Assembly: GCA_027475525.1 (NCBI GenBank)
Contig: JAMWFC010000131.1
Location: forward strand, 186,001 to 250,000
DNA from: Macrolepiota albuminosa
Lineage: Eukaryota > Basidiomycota > Agaricomycetes > Agaricales > Agaricaceae
Reading direction: 5' to 3'
DNA: 64,000 bases
Positions 13,701-25,084 of the stretch are shown one piece after another. Below the pieces are notes generated by a model. The model was not told where the DNA came from and searched no databases. It saw only the letters and a program-made list of their open reading frames with translations. How positions within the stretch are numbered: position 1 is the first letter of the stretch; each line of letters opens with the position of its first letter. The position numbers were made by a program, and so were the translations under genes.

Positions 13701-14684
13701 AAGGAGGCTGAGGATCTTGAGCAAGAAGTGTTGAGAGTCAGACAAGAAGAATTTGGGGAAAGGCATTCAGAGACTATTCAAGCCATGTCTAACCTTGCTA
13801 CAATATTCTGGCAAGGTGGCAGACTGGAGGAGGCTGCAAAGCTTTATCATGAAGTGTTGAGAGTCAGGAAGGAAGAATTTGGAGACAGACATCCAGAGAC
13901 CATTCAAGCTATGTCTAACCTTGGTGCAACATTTTGGAAATGTGGAAAACTAAAGGAGGCTGAGGATCTTGAGCAAGAAGTGTTGAGAGTCAGACAAGAA
14001 GAATTTGGGGAAAGGCATTCAGAGACTATTCAAGCCATGTCTAACCTTGCTACAATATTCTGGCAAGGTGGCAGACTGGAGGAGGCTGCAAAGCTTTATC
14101 ATGAAGTGTTGAGAGTCAGGAAGGAAGAATTTGGAGACAGACATCCAGAGACCATTCAAGCTATGTCTAACCTTGGTGCAACATTTTGGAAATGTGGAAA
14201 ACTAAAGGAGGCTGAGGATCTTGAGCAAGAAGTGTTGAGAGTCAGACAAGAAGAATTTGGGGAAAGGCATTCAGAGACTATTCAAGCCATGTCTAACCTT
14301 GCTACAATATTCTGGCAAGGTGGCAGACTGGAGGAGGCTGCAAAGCTTTATCATGAAGTGTTGAGAGTCAGGAAGGAAGAATTTGGAGACAGACATCCAG
14401 AGACCATTCAAGCTATGTCTAACCTTGCTGCAACATTTTGGGAAGGTGGAAAACTGAAGGAGGCTGAGGATCTTGAGCAAGAAGTGTTAAGAGTCAGGGA
14501 AGAAGAATTTGGCAACCAGCAACCAGAGACTATTCAAGCTATGTCTAACCTTGCTGCAATATTTAGGGAAGGTGGAAAACTGAAGGAGGCTGAGAATCTT
14601 GAACAAGAAATGTTGAGAGTCAGAAAAGAGGCATTTGAATATAGCCATCCAGATACTATTCAAATCATGTCTAAACTTGTTTGA
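7750..14684 (+). CDS. NLR/STAND-type protein: patatin-like, NB-ARC, TPR array
   Basis: Fungal NLR-like proteins are thought to sense non-self or stress and trigger an N-terminal effector. Exons: 7750-7804, 7862-8000, 8055-8267, 8323-8924, 8977-9235, 9288-14684. Residues 1-336 form a patatin-like domain (LSLDDGGVRGLSELLIL, then YFDIIGGAGTGG). The NB-ARC domain follows: P-loop GLVRAGKTQ near residue 403, Walker B LMLFDNADDP near 471, GNILITSRNE near 495 and LGYLALAIVQA as the GLPL region. Residues about 800-2195 are about 33 TPR/kinesin-light-chain-like repeats of 42 residues. A 77-base exact duplication (9296-9449) puts a stop in the NB-ARC exon; counting it once gives exactly 2,196 codons including the stop. 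Start at 7750 is the only ATG that splices into the DGG motif. The gene is poor in CpG and sits at the border of gene space and transposon nest. Confidence 0.85.
9296..9449. repeat. exact 77-base tandem duplication inside the NB-ARC exon
   Basis: Bases 9296-9372 and 9373-9449 are identical. Reading through both copies gives TGA just after the junction; reading one copy gives SANLSDTTPAA without interruption. One of five duplications of the same length in the window, so probably an assembly artefact. Confidence 0.95.
10497..14684 (+). repeat. 126-base TPR-coding repeat array of the NLR gene
   Basis: About 33 units of 126 bases (42 residues), consensus core HPETIQAMSNLA-F--GGKLEEA. Two unit types alternate: one with EAAKLYHEVL, one with KEAEDLEQEVL. 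Early units (10.5-11.9 kb) are diverged, later ones are nearly identical. Unequal crossing-over or gene conversion is the usual cause in such fungal genes. Confidence 0.95.
12684..14426 (+). repeat. near-perfect 252-base (two-TPR) tandem array
   Basis: The same 252-base unit appears almost seven times in a row. The marker WKCGKL recurs at 12927, 13179, 13431, 13683, 13935 and 14187. By eye the copies show no base differences. The block ends at 14427, where the unit's GG changes to GC and the diverged last repeats resume. Copy number from a short-read assembly should not be trusted. Confidence 0.93.
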
Positions 14685-14930
14685 ATATTTGAAAAGGTGA
14701 TCACCTGGAGTAAGCTGAGAATCTTGAACAAAAAGTGTTGAGAGTTAAAACAAAGAAGTATTTAAAAACAGTGATCTAGACACTATTCAAGCAATGTCCA
14801 ACCTTGCTGGAACATTTTGGTGAGATAGAAAGACCTGGAGGAGGCTGAGAAGCTTGGTAAACAGTTTTAAAGTTAGAAAAGAAGCATTTGAAAGTAGTCA
14901 CTAGAATATGATTTAACTCATGTCTACCAC
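14685..14930 (+). pseudogene. decayed TPR units beyond the present stop codon
   Basis: After the TGA at 14682 the DNA still resembles two to three more TPR units (for example AAGCAATGTCCAACCTTGCT at about 14790, followed by a GGAGGAGGCTGAGAAGCTTG stretch), with frameshifts and stops. The protein was once longer at its C-terminus, or these are relics of an unequal exchange. Confidence 0.7.
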
Positions 14931-15641
14931 TATACAAATCAATTCTTTAATATGTAAAAACAAAATCTCCTTGTTTTTCTTCTCAATAGTAATTACAATA
15001 GGATAGAAAATAGTCTCCAATGTTTACCTTTCTGTCTAGACACAGAGTATTTACTAAATTTCTTGATTCATTCAATAGAGTTAGCTTTGTCTAACAAAGA
15101 GCCTGTGAAGTATAGATTTTAGTTGTCACAATCTATTATTTTCTATTCAGATTATTCATCTAGTCTTATTAGTGCAAAATCTATTGTAAATTTTGTGTTT
15201 CTGTTTATTTTTTCAGTCCATTGAGAGAAAGACTAAATTGCAGTTTTTTGCTTTTTTTTTATCTGAGCCTATAGTGAAGTGGACATCTGCTTGTCTGTTA
15301 TTGGCAATCTTTATGAGTAGGAGTTCAGATCTCTCAACCAGACATTTCTCTTACACTTAGAGATAGTGCAATGTAAGCTTTCTATCTTTAGTCTAGTGCA
15401 AGAGACTCATCTTTTGTCATACTTATATATATAGCACAATGTAAGCTTTTTATCTACAGATTTGTAAGTGATTGGTCTGTATTATATGTGTAGCATAGCA
15501 AACTCACTCTTAGTATAGCACAATTGACTGAGAGTGTTTAAGTTACTTTATAATGTATATGTGTCTAATCAAAGAAATTAACCTTGGCTTGACAAGAAGG
15601 TCAGCTCTGATTGACAGTCATCACTTGTAGTAGCCATGTGT
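14931..15641. other. AT-rich spacer, no gene recognised
   Basis: Low-complexity AT-rich sequence with no open frame of interest and almost no CpG. Repeated phrases such as GCACAATGTAAGCTTT (two copies near 15370 and 15435) suggest an old degenerate repeat, but no element could be named. Confidence 0.4.
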
Positions 15642-16498
15642 TGTAGTACTTGAGAGTAAGTATTACTATAGTTCTGGGGCTTTCTTGAAGTCTTAGAAAG
15701 CGACCTCTAATACATACTGGTGCTAATGATAGAACTTGATGTATTGAGTGCTTCACAGAATATCAAATCTCCTGCAATGTAGAGGGTTTCAATAAACTTT
15801 AGCCTAAGTGATTCACTCTCTGGGAACCACCAAGCCTTTGCCTATCAATTGCCTGTCTATTCTCTACTAAACTTGGACTATTTATATTGTTTTTCTAGTG
15901 CACAGACCACTATCTATACATAACTCTTTGTTGTAAACTCTCCAGCCTCCAGAACATATTTGATAGTCCAATTACCCTTTTGGGAGGCCTGTTTTGGTGC
16001 CACCAGTTTCTCTATTCAACTTCTTGTTCCATTATTCCTCCAGATGTCTCTGATTTCCACTTCCCCATTTGCTTCAGCTCTATTTAGCACAATCCTATTC
16101 ATAGATTCTTCTTTCTTCTTTTAGTGCTTCTCTGCATTCCATGCTTCTTTTGACATACCTCCATGCTTTTTTTCCTTTCCCTTTTTAGTCATGTCAAATT
16201 GGGCATTGTCAGATCTGATCTTGATCTAGATCATCACAAATTGATCACATTTTGTCACTTCTGCCAGCTCTCATGCTTCCCCTCCCCATTACAGTGGTTG
16301 GACTATTGTTGAGCTGATAGTTTGAGCTGGTCCCTGCCTGTTGTTCTGTACTTTTCTGTGTATTTATTGGGATGTTTTGGAAATATATTTTTGTTGAGAC
16401 TGCTACCAGGAGGCTTACAGTTTTCAGCCTATAATTAAATGTTTATTTTGACTTCTGGTGCATGTTGTGTTCCTGACTGCTGGTACAGTGTCGTATCA
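15642..16498. mobile_element. solo LTR, family R1, copy A
   Basis: Begins TGTAGTACTT and ends GTATCA. It is flanked by GTGT on both sides (15638-15641 and 16499-16502). The same sequence lies at 36724-37546 between GTAC duplications, where it interrupts another LTR, so both ends are defined by an insertion. It has TG...CA termini, an AATAAA-type signal and no coding capacity, as expected for a solo LTR. Confidence 0.75.
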
Positions 16499-16502
16499 GT
16501 GT

Positions 16503-17000
16503 GCTAGATTAGTATTTATTGTAGTATGCAGTAAGTAAAGTATTCCTCAGTTTGGTTAAATGAACTATGTTTGACCTGTAGTACACAGTAACTAATGTAT
16601 TTTACAGGACTCAATCAGTATTAGATTGAAAAGTAAAGTAAAAAACATATCCTCAGTTTAGTTAAATAAACTGAAGGACTATTTGGGAGATATACTCTAC
16701 AAATAAAAATATCAAAGGTGTGGCTTGAGACATTATACAGGACAATTGAACCTGATTGTACTAAAGTGGTAAGTAAGAAAAGAAAAAAGATTTGATTAAC
16801 TGAGAAGTAACTGACACCACCACCACAATAGTGAGTCTATTCCAACACTCCTTCAGACTCAAGCTGTGGGTTGAAGCCTAGAAGTCCAACTAGATAAGAG
16901 TAGGATACATGTTCAAGGGGCTTGATGAGCAAGTCAGCTAGGTTCTAAGAAGTGGGGATATGGATAATGTCGATTTCTCCAAGTTTGACATACTTTTATA
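16503..17000 (-). mobile_element. truncated Ty1/copia remnant: 3' LTR and RNase H tail
   Basis: Read on the minus strand, about 16995-16850 encodes a copia RNase H end: GEIDIIHIPTS, a stop, then NLADLLIKPLE and LVGLLGFNPQLESEGVLE. Directly after this, at 16847, an LTR begins with TGTTGGAATAG on the minus strand, the common start of copia LTRs, with a purine stretch just before it. The LTR runs left toward 16503, where solo LTR R1 abuts. The rest of the element is missing on the right. Confidence 0.65.
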
Positions 17001-17489
17001 CTTGCTTGTATAGGCCATTGCTAGCATAGCATGTCTGAGATCTACTTTGTTCCAAACTTGATCAAAAGAGATGGGCCGCTGCAGTGCATGGCAAGACCAA
17101 GGTCTACAGCATAGAGTGCTGACTATGCAATGTGGCAGTGTCAATGTGACCATGTCAGTGTAATGTGCCAGCATGGCACAACATGGTACATTAACTTAGT
17201 ATAGACAGAAGAAATCCTGGCAATATTTGTATAATATTCAATGTCCAAATCATATATATTAGTATTCATAAGCATAACATAAAAAAAAATGCATAAATAG
17301 GTCAAAAAAAGATAGAAAACCGAAAATCAAAGTCTTCAGTTGTCAACATTGTTTCTGTACATGTAGAACATGTTGGTGTTGACACGACCGCTATACAAGA
17401 ATAAGTACATTCCTGTACAATGCAGCTTTGCATTTGTAGCCTGTAAAGGAGTGTTATTCAACAAATTATGTTGAAAACTAGCAATAAAC
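17001..17489. other. spacer, no gene recognised
   Basis: Diverged sequence to the left of solo LTR A. It could be more decayed copia DNA, but no motif supports this. Confidence 0.4.
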
Positions 17490-18226
17490 TGTCAAGTTCC
17501 GCTGAGTCAGGGGCTTTCTGAGAAAGCAACGCCCTTATGAGGTGGATTTGATCTACATATACTTGAGTATCTGGAACTCTAGGCCATGCTCTGGAGTTCA
17601 AGATGCAAACAAGGAGATTCCTGAAGTGGAGGAACTTAGTTCAGAGATTAGATAAAGTCGAAAAAATAGAGGAGTTAAGGTTGAGTCAGAAACTGAAGGT
17701 TCTAAGATGAGACTAGGGTTAACAAATTTTAAGTTGCAAAGTGCATACTAATTTTAAGAGCATGCATGTAAATTAAGCATGCCAGTCAATCAAAGAGCAC
17801 ACAAATAAATCAGTGTAATATCAAGACTAAAGTAATACAAGTGAGTAGCTACTCTTTAAGTACATGCAGGGTGAGTTCTTGAGGGGTTCTGAGGTGTCTG
17901 AGATGGTTCTAGAAATTAATAGGTGGTGGTGAAAGGAGGAGGATTATATACCAGAGATTGTGCCTGTGAGTGTGTAATAAATTAGCATGGAGGAAAATCA
18001 TGATGCATGACACATGATAGCCAGGGTGATTGCTGTGATTTGGTCATTGATTGTAGAGTAATGGTCATGCCAGCAGATAATTTTGGGGTCCATGATGCAG
18101 AGCTGCCAGGGGATGTGTGTGATGGCAGGAGTTGGTGCACATAATAGCAAATTCAGCGGTTATTATAGCAGGAGTTGTGTTATGGGATTGGTGGGGGAGT
18201 CCTGGATAGGGTTCTGAGGATGTCCT

Positions 18227-18560
18227 TGTTAAGTGCTGCTGAACACCGTAAGTGTTGATGCCCGGCAAGAGACAACTTAGTTTCAATATGATTCATTATA
18301 CCTTTCTCTCGATATTAATTTGCTACTCTGATACACCATATTTACAGATATATATGAACTGTTGGACATCGCACATACCCTCAGTCAAGTATACGAGACT
18401 GAGGGTAAGCAACTACATACTTAAAATAACGGACACAACACTAATAGCTTACCTAGTCCCATTACTTACTTGTGTGCTCTAGGTAGGCTTAATGCAGTCA
18501 AGTATATGAGACTGAGGTCCCATTACTTACTTGTGTGCTCTAGGTCTTTGACTTCTAACA
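18227..18560 (+). repeat. copia 5' LTR
   Basis: 334 bases, TG...CA. Contains an internal direct repeat with 61-base spacing (CCCATTACTTACTTGTGTGC at 18458 and 18519), also present in the 3' LTR, so it belongs to the family. The sequence just after it (GGTTATGGGAG) is the likely primer-binding site. Confidence 0.93.
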
Positions 18561-18738
18561 GGTTATGGGAGTGTGCTGCTTCACAAATTGAAGTTAATGA
18601 CCGTTTTTTTGTGTGTGTGGACCTCATTATGTCTGACCCTGACTGGCTGTCACCTGATATTATCTTGTTTGATTACCATGCAACAACACGTGCTATTTGC
18701 TTGACGGGCACAAGCTGCCCTCACTGTTTGATCTGACT

Positions 18739-19677
18739 ATGGCTCCAACCCAGACCCCCACTGATACTAATCCATCCCCTCCGACGGTTACCGATGCCGC
18801 AGCTGCAGAAATGCGCTGGATCAACGGTTCAGCACCTGTGATCTTGCAAATTAAGGTCTCGCTCAGGTATACTGGTGAACTGCTTGCGAAAGATGATGGG
18901 AAGTGGACACCATGGTCAAAATATATGAAACTTGAGCTTACCATGAGTGGCTTGTACGAGTATGTCTTCAATCCTCCTGACATACCACATAAATTGCATG
19001 AACCATGAGCCTACCGTAATTGGCAGTTGAACAATCGCCTTGCGAGTTCCTTCTTATTACTAGGCCTCTCGGAGTCAGAGCGTAACCTGGCCGACAACTT
19101 GATAAATGCCAGGTCCTTATGGGACTACTTACAGGCACGGCATGGTGGAGCTGGACCTGTCCAGCAAGTCCGGCTGCTACAGGAGGCATTAACTACAAAG
19201 TGCTCTCCTGCGGAACCTATCACAAAGACGATTGATAGGATATTCAAAAAGATTAATCGTGCATTCAATGTTGGAGACGTAACAAAGGAGCTCCTACAGT
19301 CAATTGTGGCACTATCATCCTTATCTGACAATCCCCTGTATACGAATGCACGCTCCATCATCTTGAGAGACCTTGCAGCGGCGATGGCAGCGGTGCCATA
19401 TGGGCCTGATGATATTCGTCGATTCCTTGAGAATGAACAGACGCTGTATGCAGCAGATAAGAGGGTGTCCAATACGCAGCCTACTGCCTTAGCAGCACGC
19501 ACATCGAGCCGGCGTGATGACTTGATCTGTGACAGCTGCAAATCACATGGGCGCCCAACATACACTGGCCACACCAAACCGTGGTGTATCTTGGAGGGTG
19601 GGAGGATGGCCAGGAAGACACTTGATGAAGCTAGAGCAGCAAGGTTGGCCCACTACAAGACACAAAAAGATAACCGT
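18739..19677 (+). pseudogene. copia gag, one in-frame stop
   Basis: Starts MAPTQTPTDTNPSPPTV and continues in one frame, with a single TGA at 19006-19008 in a place where CGA (Arg) would fit: KLHEP, stop, AYRNWQLNNRLASSFLLLGL. The following text (LIDRIFKKINRAF type) is a Ty1-family gag core. Near the end are a CX2C pair and a GHTKPWC stretch (about 19528-19590), the zinc-knuckle region. The frame ends at the TGA 19678-19680. Confidence 0.85.
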
Positions 19678-19759
19678 TGATGACGCCCAAAGTTTGGTCA
19701 GTAACAAATATAACTATTGTGTTACCGTACCAAAAAGCTTGCATTGGGCATGCTATAAG

Positions 19760-20614
19760 TGATGTGAGGAGTCCCGGGCAGGTCCCAGAGAACGTGCCTA
19801 TGAAAATGAGGAAGAGTCGGTAAGGGGAGTCGGCAAGTGTAAAGCACTAAGGTAAAGCGCCTATAAAGGGGGCGGTAAGTGCACATGGCAATATCAACGG
19901 CAAGAACACAGTAAGCTTAGCGAAGTCTAAGCGTCGTAAATGCCTGCCATAGCTGCAAGGTGCGAATAGGTCGAGGGCTAGTGATAGTCTGCAACTGCCG
20001 ACGAGTTCGACGTTGCCGACCATAAATGAGATCTCGAGCGTAAGGGAGGCTGACGAAAGAGGAGCAGGAAACTCTGGCCTATTGTTCAATGTCTATGTAC
20101 AAGTCGGTAAGTACTTTATATACTACAGGGAGTTCACCGTCGCCAGTGACCAACCATTGCCAAAGTGCGGTAAACTAGAAAATTTCATAGGGGTAGCTCC
20201 AATAGTTTCAGATCCCTACTGTCCATTCAAGAACCTTAGCGATGCCAGGCAACAGATCGCAAAGCTAAACCATCACTCCATCACCCTTCTGTCTGTCCAA
20301 AATGCTTAGCGATGTCAGGTGCCAGATTGAGGCGCTAAGCGGTGTCAGACGCCAAGGTCAGACGCCAAGCTGTCCATCAGTTTTTGATAGATTATCAGGC
20401 TTCTTGCTAAGCGCTGTCATCAGTGACTGATGCCATCTGTCAGTTGTCATTCTGTCTGCCATTGGCGCTATCATTGATTGGATCTGCTTCTTGCCATGTG
20501 CAGCCGTCAAATATTGCCAAAATTGGTTAATTAGTGCACGCTAAGGTATCTTGAGCCAGTGCTGTGTTGCCGTAGCCTGCCATTGATGTGCTGATCCTGT
20601 ATGGGGTCCTATCA
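19760..20614. mobile_element. solo LTR inserted in the copia coding region
   Basis: Begins TGATGTGAGGAGTCCC and ends GGGGTCCTATCA. It is the same family as the LTR at 58031-58848. It separates copia gag from the protease. No clean target duplication was found (left flank ATAAG, right flank CCGTG; ATAAG does occur five bases further right), so the right border or later change is uncertain. Confidence 0.8.
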
Positions 20615-23600
20615 CCGTGATAAGAAGAGGAATGTATCAAAGTTCACGATAACATCCGTTGGGGGCTCAGCCTTCACGATCAAAGGTGATTCTGATGCTT
20701 TGGCAGCCTATGTTACTAGCCAGGCTGGAAAGGCTGTGGGGGCACCTACAAAGGCCGAGTTTGCAGGCCTGGCATCTGATGAGGTCCCAGGAACCCTTGC
20801 AGATGCAGAGAGCCTTGAGGTCGATGCATGGATTACGCTGGAGGAGGAGCCAAAGGCTGGCGTTGACTGGAAGGAGTACACAACCACCAAAACCACACTT
20901 TCCAGTGCAACCACTATAGTCGATGTATGCCCATTCTACTTAGACTCAGGCGCCACCATTCATATCTCTCCAAACCCCCACGATTTCATCTTGTTAAAAC
21001 CTATTACCCATAAGCCCATCCGAGGAGTGGGTGGATCAGCAATAGCGGCAACAGCAACTGGTCAGATGCGCTTACGTGTAGAAAACGGCTATACTTGACA
21101 CTTAATGATGCACTATATGTCCCAAAGGCTACTGTACAACTGCTCTCAATCAGCCTGCTTGCAAAGAACGTTGGCATTTTCACAATGTTTGGCGACAGGG
21201 AGGCCACATTATTCAGAAAGACTACGAATGAATTAGTTGCAAATGGAGTTCTTTTACCCATGAAGAATTTGTATGCATTGAATCTTCATAACAAATTCGC
21301 TCTCGCTGTCCATTCATCACCCAATGCTGTTACATAGCACTGCTGACTGGGTCATGCCAACTACCAGACAATCTTGGACATGGCAAAATCAGGCATGATC
21401 AAAGGTATGCCATCCAGTTTCCCTTCCAAGCCACCAAAATGTGACGAATGCATTTGTGGCAAACAGGCAAGGACACCTGTCCCAAAGATCAGGGAGGAAG
21501 GAGTTGGGCATAGGGCTACACAAAAACTGGGAATTGTTTGGGTCGATTTGACAGGGAAGCAGGACATTACATCACGGACCGGGAATAACTATATCATGAA
21601 CATAGTAGATGACTACACGAATAAATCCTGGTCTATTCCATTAAAACTGAAAAGTGATGCATTCAGTGAGCTGAAAGCATGGATATTAGTGTGACAAGTA
21701 GAAACCGGACTAAAGCTTGGAATACTTCATTCGGAAAACAACTCTGAAATTATAGCAAGAGAGAATGAACTGTGGTATTGTTCTCAAGGAATCACAACAC
21801 AGCATGGTGCGGTATACACTTCAGCTCACCTTGGGCGTGTCAAAAGAATGCACAGGACTCTTATGGAAAAGAGTATTGCAATGAGACTATACGCAAAATG
21901 TCCAACATTCCTCTGGGATGAGTTCTATATGACGGCAGCTCACCTACACAGTAAAACAAAGACCTCAGCAGTGAACAACGTCACACCTGATGAGTTATAG
22001 TATGGCAGAAAACCGAATTACTCTTATATTCGTGAAATTGGATGCCGAGTCTTCGTCCTTATTTTAGGCAAGCACAACTCCAAGATCTATAAAAGATCAA
22101 TAGAGTGTGTGCTGATAGGCTACAATCTCAAGGCTAAGGCATACCGATGCTACAATAGAACATTGAAACGGGTATACAGCACATACCACGTTTGATTTAT
22201 TGAACACCAGGATGATCACAATGCAATTGACCTAACTACAACTGCACCGCTGCCAGAGCCTACAAACACCCCCCCCCCCATGGACACACCTTCCATACAG
22301 ACCATTTTGAAAGGAGCAGCAGACCAGCCCTTTGTAGTACTGGATGACGACGAAGTACCTAATCCTACCATGACCGGAGAAGCAGAGCAAATGTACGATG
22401 AACCAGACATACCTGTAGACCCACTGCCTCATGAACAGCATGCCCATGAAAATGAAGCTGCTGAACAAATCCCAGATCAACCACAAAGGTCGACACACCT
22501 TTCAGTACCAACTGCAAGGAGTAAACCTGATGAGGCACCCAAGACAGCGGTGCAACAAGCAGTAAGAGAATCAAAAGAGTCAGCTGAGCAGATACGTGAG
22601 GCAAGATCAGAGCGCCAACGTTTAATTCAGGAACTTCATCGTGAAAACAATGTTGATGTACCTGCCGCAATAAATGAAGACCTTGACCTCAATCAAGCTC
22701 TAGCAGCGTTAAATGAAATCAACAACAAATTAGGGATAGATGCTGCTGATGTTGATCCCGAAGTACCAAAAATGTGGAATCAAGCTCAGAAATCTCCCAA
22801 TGCTGAAAGATGGAAGGCAGCCTATGAAGATGAACTAAAATCGTTGAAAGAAATGGGTGTATACAGACTGATACCATGAGAAGAGGTACCTGTGGGACAC
22901 AAAGTACACCGTGGCTATCCGGTATTTGCACTCAAACGAGATGAAAAGGGTAACATTGTGCGGTTCAAAGTAAGACATGTTCTGCAGGGCTTCAACCAAG
23001 TCTATGGAAAAGAATATACAAAGACTACCTCACCGACAGCTTGCATGGAATCCTGGCGCATCCTACTCCACCTTGCTGCAGCGCAGAGCTAGGACGCTAT
23101 GCAAGTCGACATTAAAACGGCTTTTCTGTATAGCATATTGCCTGAGGAGGAGACAACTTACATAGAGCAACTGAGGGACTTTGAAAAACCGGGCAAGGAA
23201 AACTATGTATGCAAACTGGAAAGGGGACTTTATGGGATGAAACAGGCGGGCAGAATATGGAATCGCACCTTGAATGACAACATGGTTGGGAAGTGGTGGT
23301 TTACACATCTGGCATGTGAGTCGTGCGTATATTACAGGAAATCGAGTCACGGGACAGTTGTGGCAGCAGTACATGTAGACAATTTTCTAGTAATCGCAAG
23401 CTCAAGACAGGCGAACGAGCATTTCAAGTCCCAGCTGCAAGATGCCTGGTTAATTACTACAGACTTGGAGACTCCACAACAAATTGTTGGGATAGCTATC
23501 AACTGGGATAGACCAAATCAAGCAGTATACCTCTCACAAATGCCAGTCATTGACAGACTAATCACACAGTTTGGTCAGCATGACACTAACCCCTTGTCGT

Positions 23601-24313
23601 TACTGATGGAACCTGGGCTCAAGTTGCGTCGTGCAGATTACACAAAGATGACGCAGAAGGAACATGAGGATATAGCAAAGATACCATATTGGAGACTCGT
23701 AGAGGGTCTAATATGGCTTGCAATATCAATATCTTCAAGACCTGATATTCAGTACGCAGTTCAACAGCTAAGCCAATACTTTGACTCATACTCACTGACT
23801 CACTGGAATGCGGCGATTCGTCTGGTCTGTTACTTGAAGGGGACAAAAGACCTTCAATTGCACCTGGGAGGTACATCCCCCATCACTCTAGCCAGATTCA
23901 CTTACTCCGACTGGGCGAACTGCCTGGATACCAGGTGTAGTGTAGGGGGCTATGCATGGTCGTTGGGTTCTGGAATTATCTTCTGGGCATCGCAAAAACA
24001 AAAGACTGTGGCAGCCTCCTCTTGTGAGGCCGAATATATGGCAGCATTTGAGGCTGCACAGGAATGCATATGGTTACAAACCCTCCTTCAGGCGATTGGC
24101 TATGGCCCACAAGACGCAACAACGATCATGTGTGATAATAACGCTGCAATAAATTTGTCAAAAGACCCAGTACTATACTCGCATGTGAAACATGTCGACA
24201 TTAAATACCACTTCCTTCATGAACACGTGGCGTCAAAGGAACTCACAGTACGATACATCAATACGAAGGACAATGTTGCTGACCTCTTTACAAAACCCCT
24301 CTCCTTGCCTTGA
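20615..24313 (+). pseudogene. copia pol: protease, integrase, reverse transcriptase, RNase H
   Basis: Protease YLDSGATIHIS (about 20937-20970) is in frame 3. From 21095 the rest is in frame 2, so there is one frameshift. The GAG-pre-integrase region and integrase run 21340-22200 (CDECICGKQA; VDLTGKQD; HGAVYTSAH). The reverse transcriptase runs 22880-23560 (MQVDIKTAFLYSIL, GLYGMKQAGR). The catalytic YVDD position reads HVDN (about 23373), so the second Asp is lost. RNase H (23900-24310) has FTYSDWANCLDTRCSVGG, SSCEAEYMA and ends NTKDNVADLFTKPLSLP. Several stops occur, for example at 21336, 21692, 22199 and 22878. Confidence 0.9.
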
Positions 24314-24396
24314 TTCTTTAGACTCCGCCAAATACTTGGCATGGCTTAACCACGATTCCACGCAAGGAGAAGTGCACCACTTATGGTGAGGAGGAG

Positions 24397-24730
24397 TGTT
24401 AAGTGCTGCTGAACACCATAAGCGTTGATGCCCAGCAAGGGACAACTTAGTTTCAATATGATTCATTATATCTTTCTCTCGATATTAATTCGCTACCCTG
24501 ATACACCATATTTACAGATATATATGAACTGTTGGACGTCGTACATACCCTCAGTCAAGTATACGAGACTGAGGGTAAGCAACTACATACTTAAAATAAC
24601 AGACACAACACTAATAGCTTACCTAGTCCCATTACTTACTTGTGTGCTCTAGGTAGGCTTAATGCAGTCAAGTATACAAGACTGAGGTCCCATTACTTAC
24701 TTGTGTGCTCTAGGTCTTTGACTTCTAACA
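24397..24730 (+). repeat. copia 3' LTR
   Basis: Same 334-base sequence as the 5' LTR with a few transitions (for example CCGTAAGTG against CCATAAGCG near the start). Flanked on the right by the GTCCT duplication. Confidence 0.93.
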
Positions 24731-25084
24731 GTCCTGGAGTAGTTCTAAGTGGGAGAGATCATGACATGAACCTGCTCCTTATTACAATTCAGATTCTTGA
24801 CCCTCTCTATAATTTCCTTGATGCATCTGAATGCTTGAATAGCATATATATGCACAGATCTGGGCATCTGTGAGTCTAACAGAGCCAAAAAAAAAGGTGC
24901 AAAGCTATATACTTGATGCTCTAAACTACACCAGTCCTTCTGCCTTCATTTCTTTCAATTTTATATGCCAAATTGCTATCAATAGTTCAGAAAACTGCAT
25001 GAGATAGATGTTCAGAAGATGATAAGCAAATCATAGATGTTATGAGATGGAAATAAACATTCAAAGCAGCGTTCAAGATGCTGT

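Larger units (their letters stand above)
18227..24730 (+). mobile_element. Ty1/copia LTR retrotransposon with both LTRs and TSD
   Basis: Two 334-base LTRs (18227-18560, 24397-24730) begin TGTTAAGTGC and end TTCTAACA; target duplication GTCCT at 18222-18226 and 24731-24735. Gag is followed by protease, integrase, reverse transcriptase and RNase H, the copia order. The LTRs differ at only a few positions, yet gag and pol carry stops and a frameshift and a solo LTR sits inside. The element is non-autonomous now. A purine tract (GGTGAGGAGGAG, about 24385-24396) precedes the 3' LTR. Confidence 0.93.
17490..24766 (-). mobile_element. solo LTR A, interrupted by the copia element
   Basis: The LTR runs 17490-18226 and resumes at 24736-24766, ending ATGACA. 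Between lie the copia element and one copy of its target duplication. Start TGTCAAGTTCCGCTGAG and end TGACA form short inverted ends. Flanks TAAAC (17485-17489) and TGAAC (24767-24771) match at 4 of 5 bases. It is the same family as LTR B at 36466-38072. Orientation is set from the purine tract next to LTR B. No internal region remains, so this is a solo LTR. Confidence 0.8.

Noticed and set aside
12684..14426. Regular direct repeats that might suggest a CRISPR array
   Set aside because: Units are 252 bases, coding, without spacers, in a eukaryotic intron-containing gene.
10491..14480. Several long minus-strand open frames opposite the TPR array
   Set aside because: They repeat with the same period as the sense array and are the antisense shadow of the TPR code, with no family features.
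18458..18545. Internal repeat in the copia LTR as a further assembly duplication
   Set aside because: Its spacing is 61, not 77, and it occurs in both LTRs, so it belongs to the element family.
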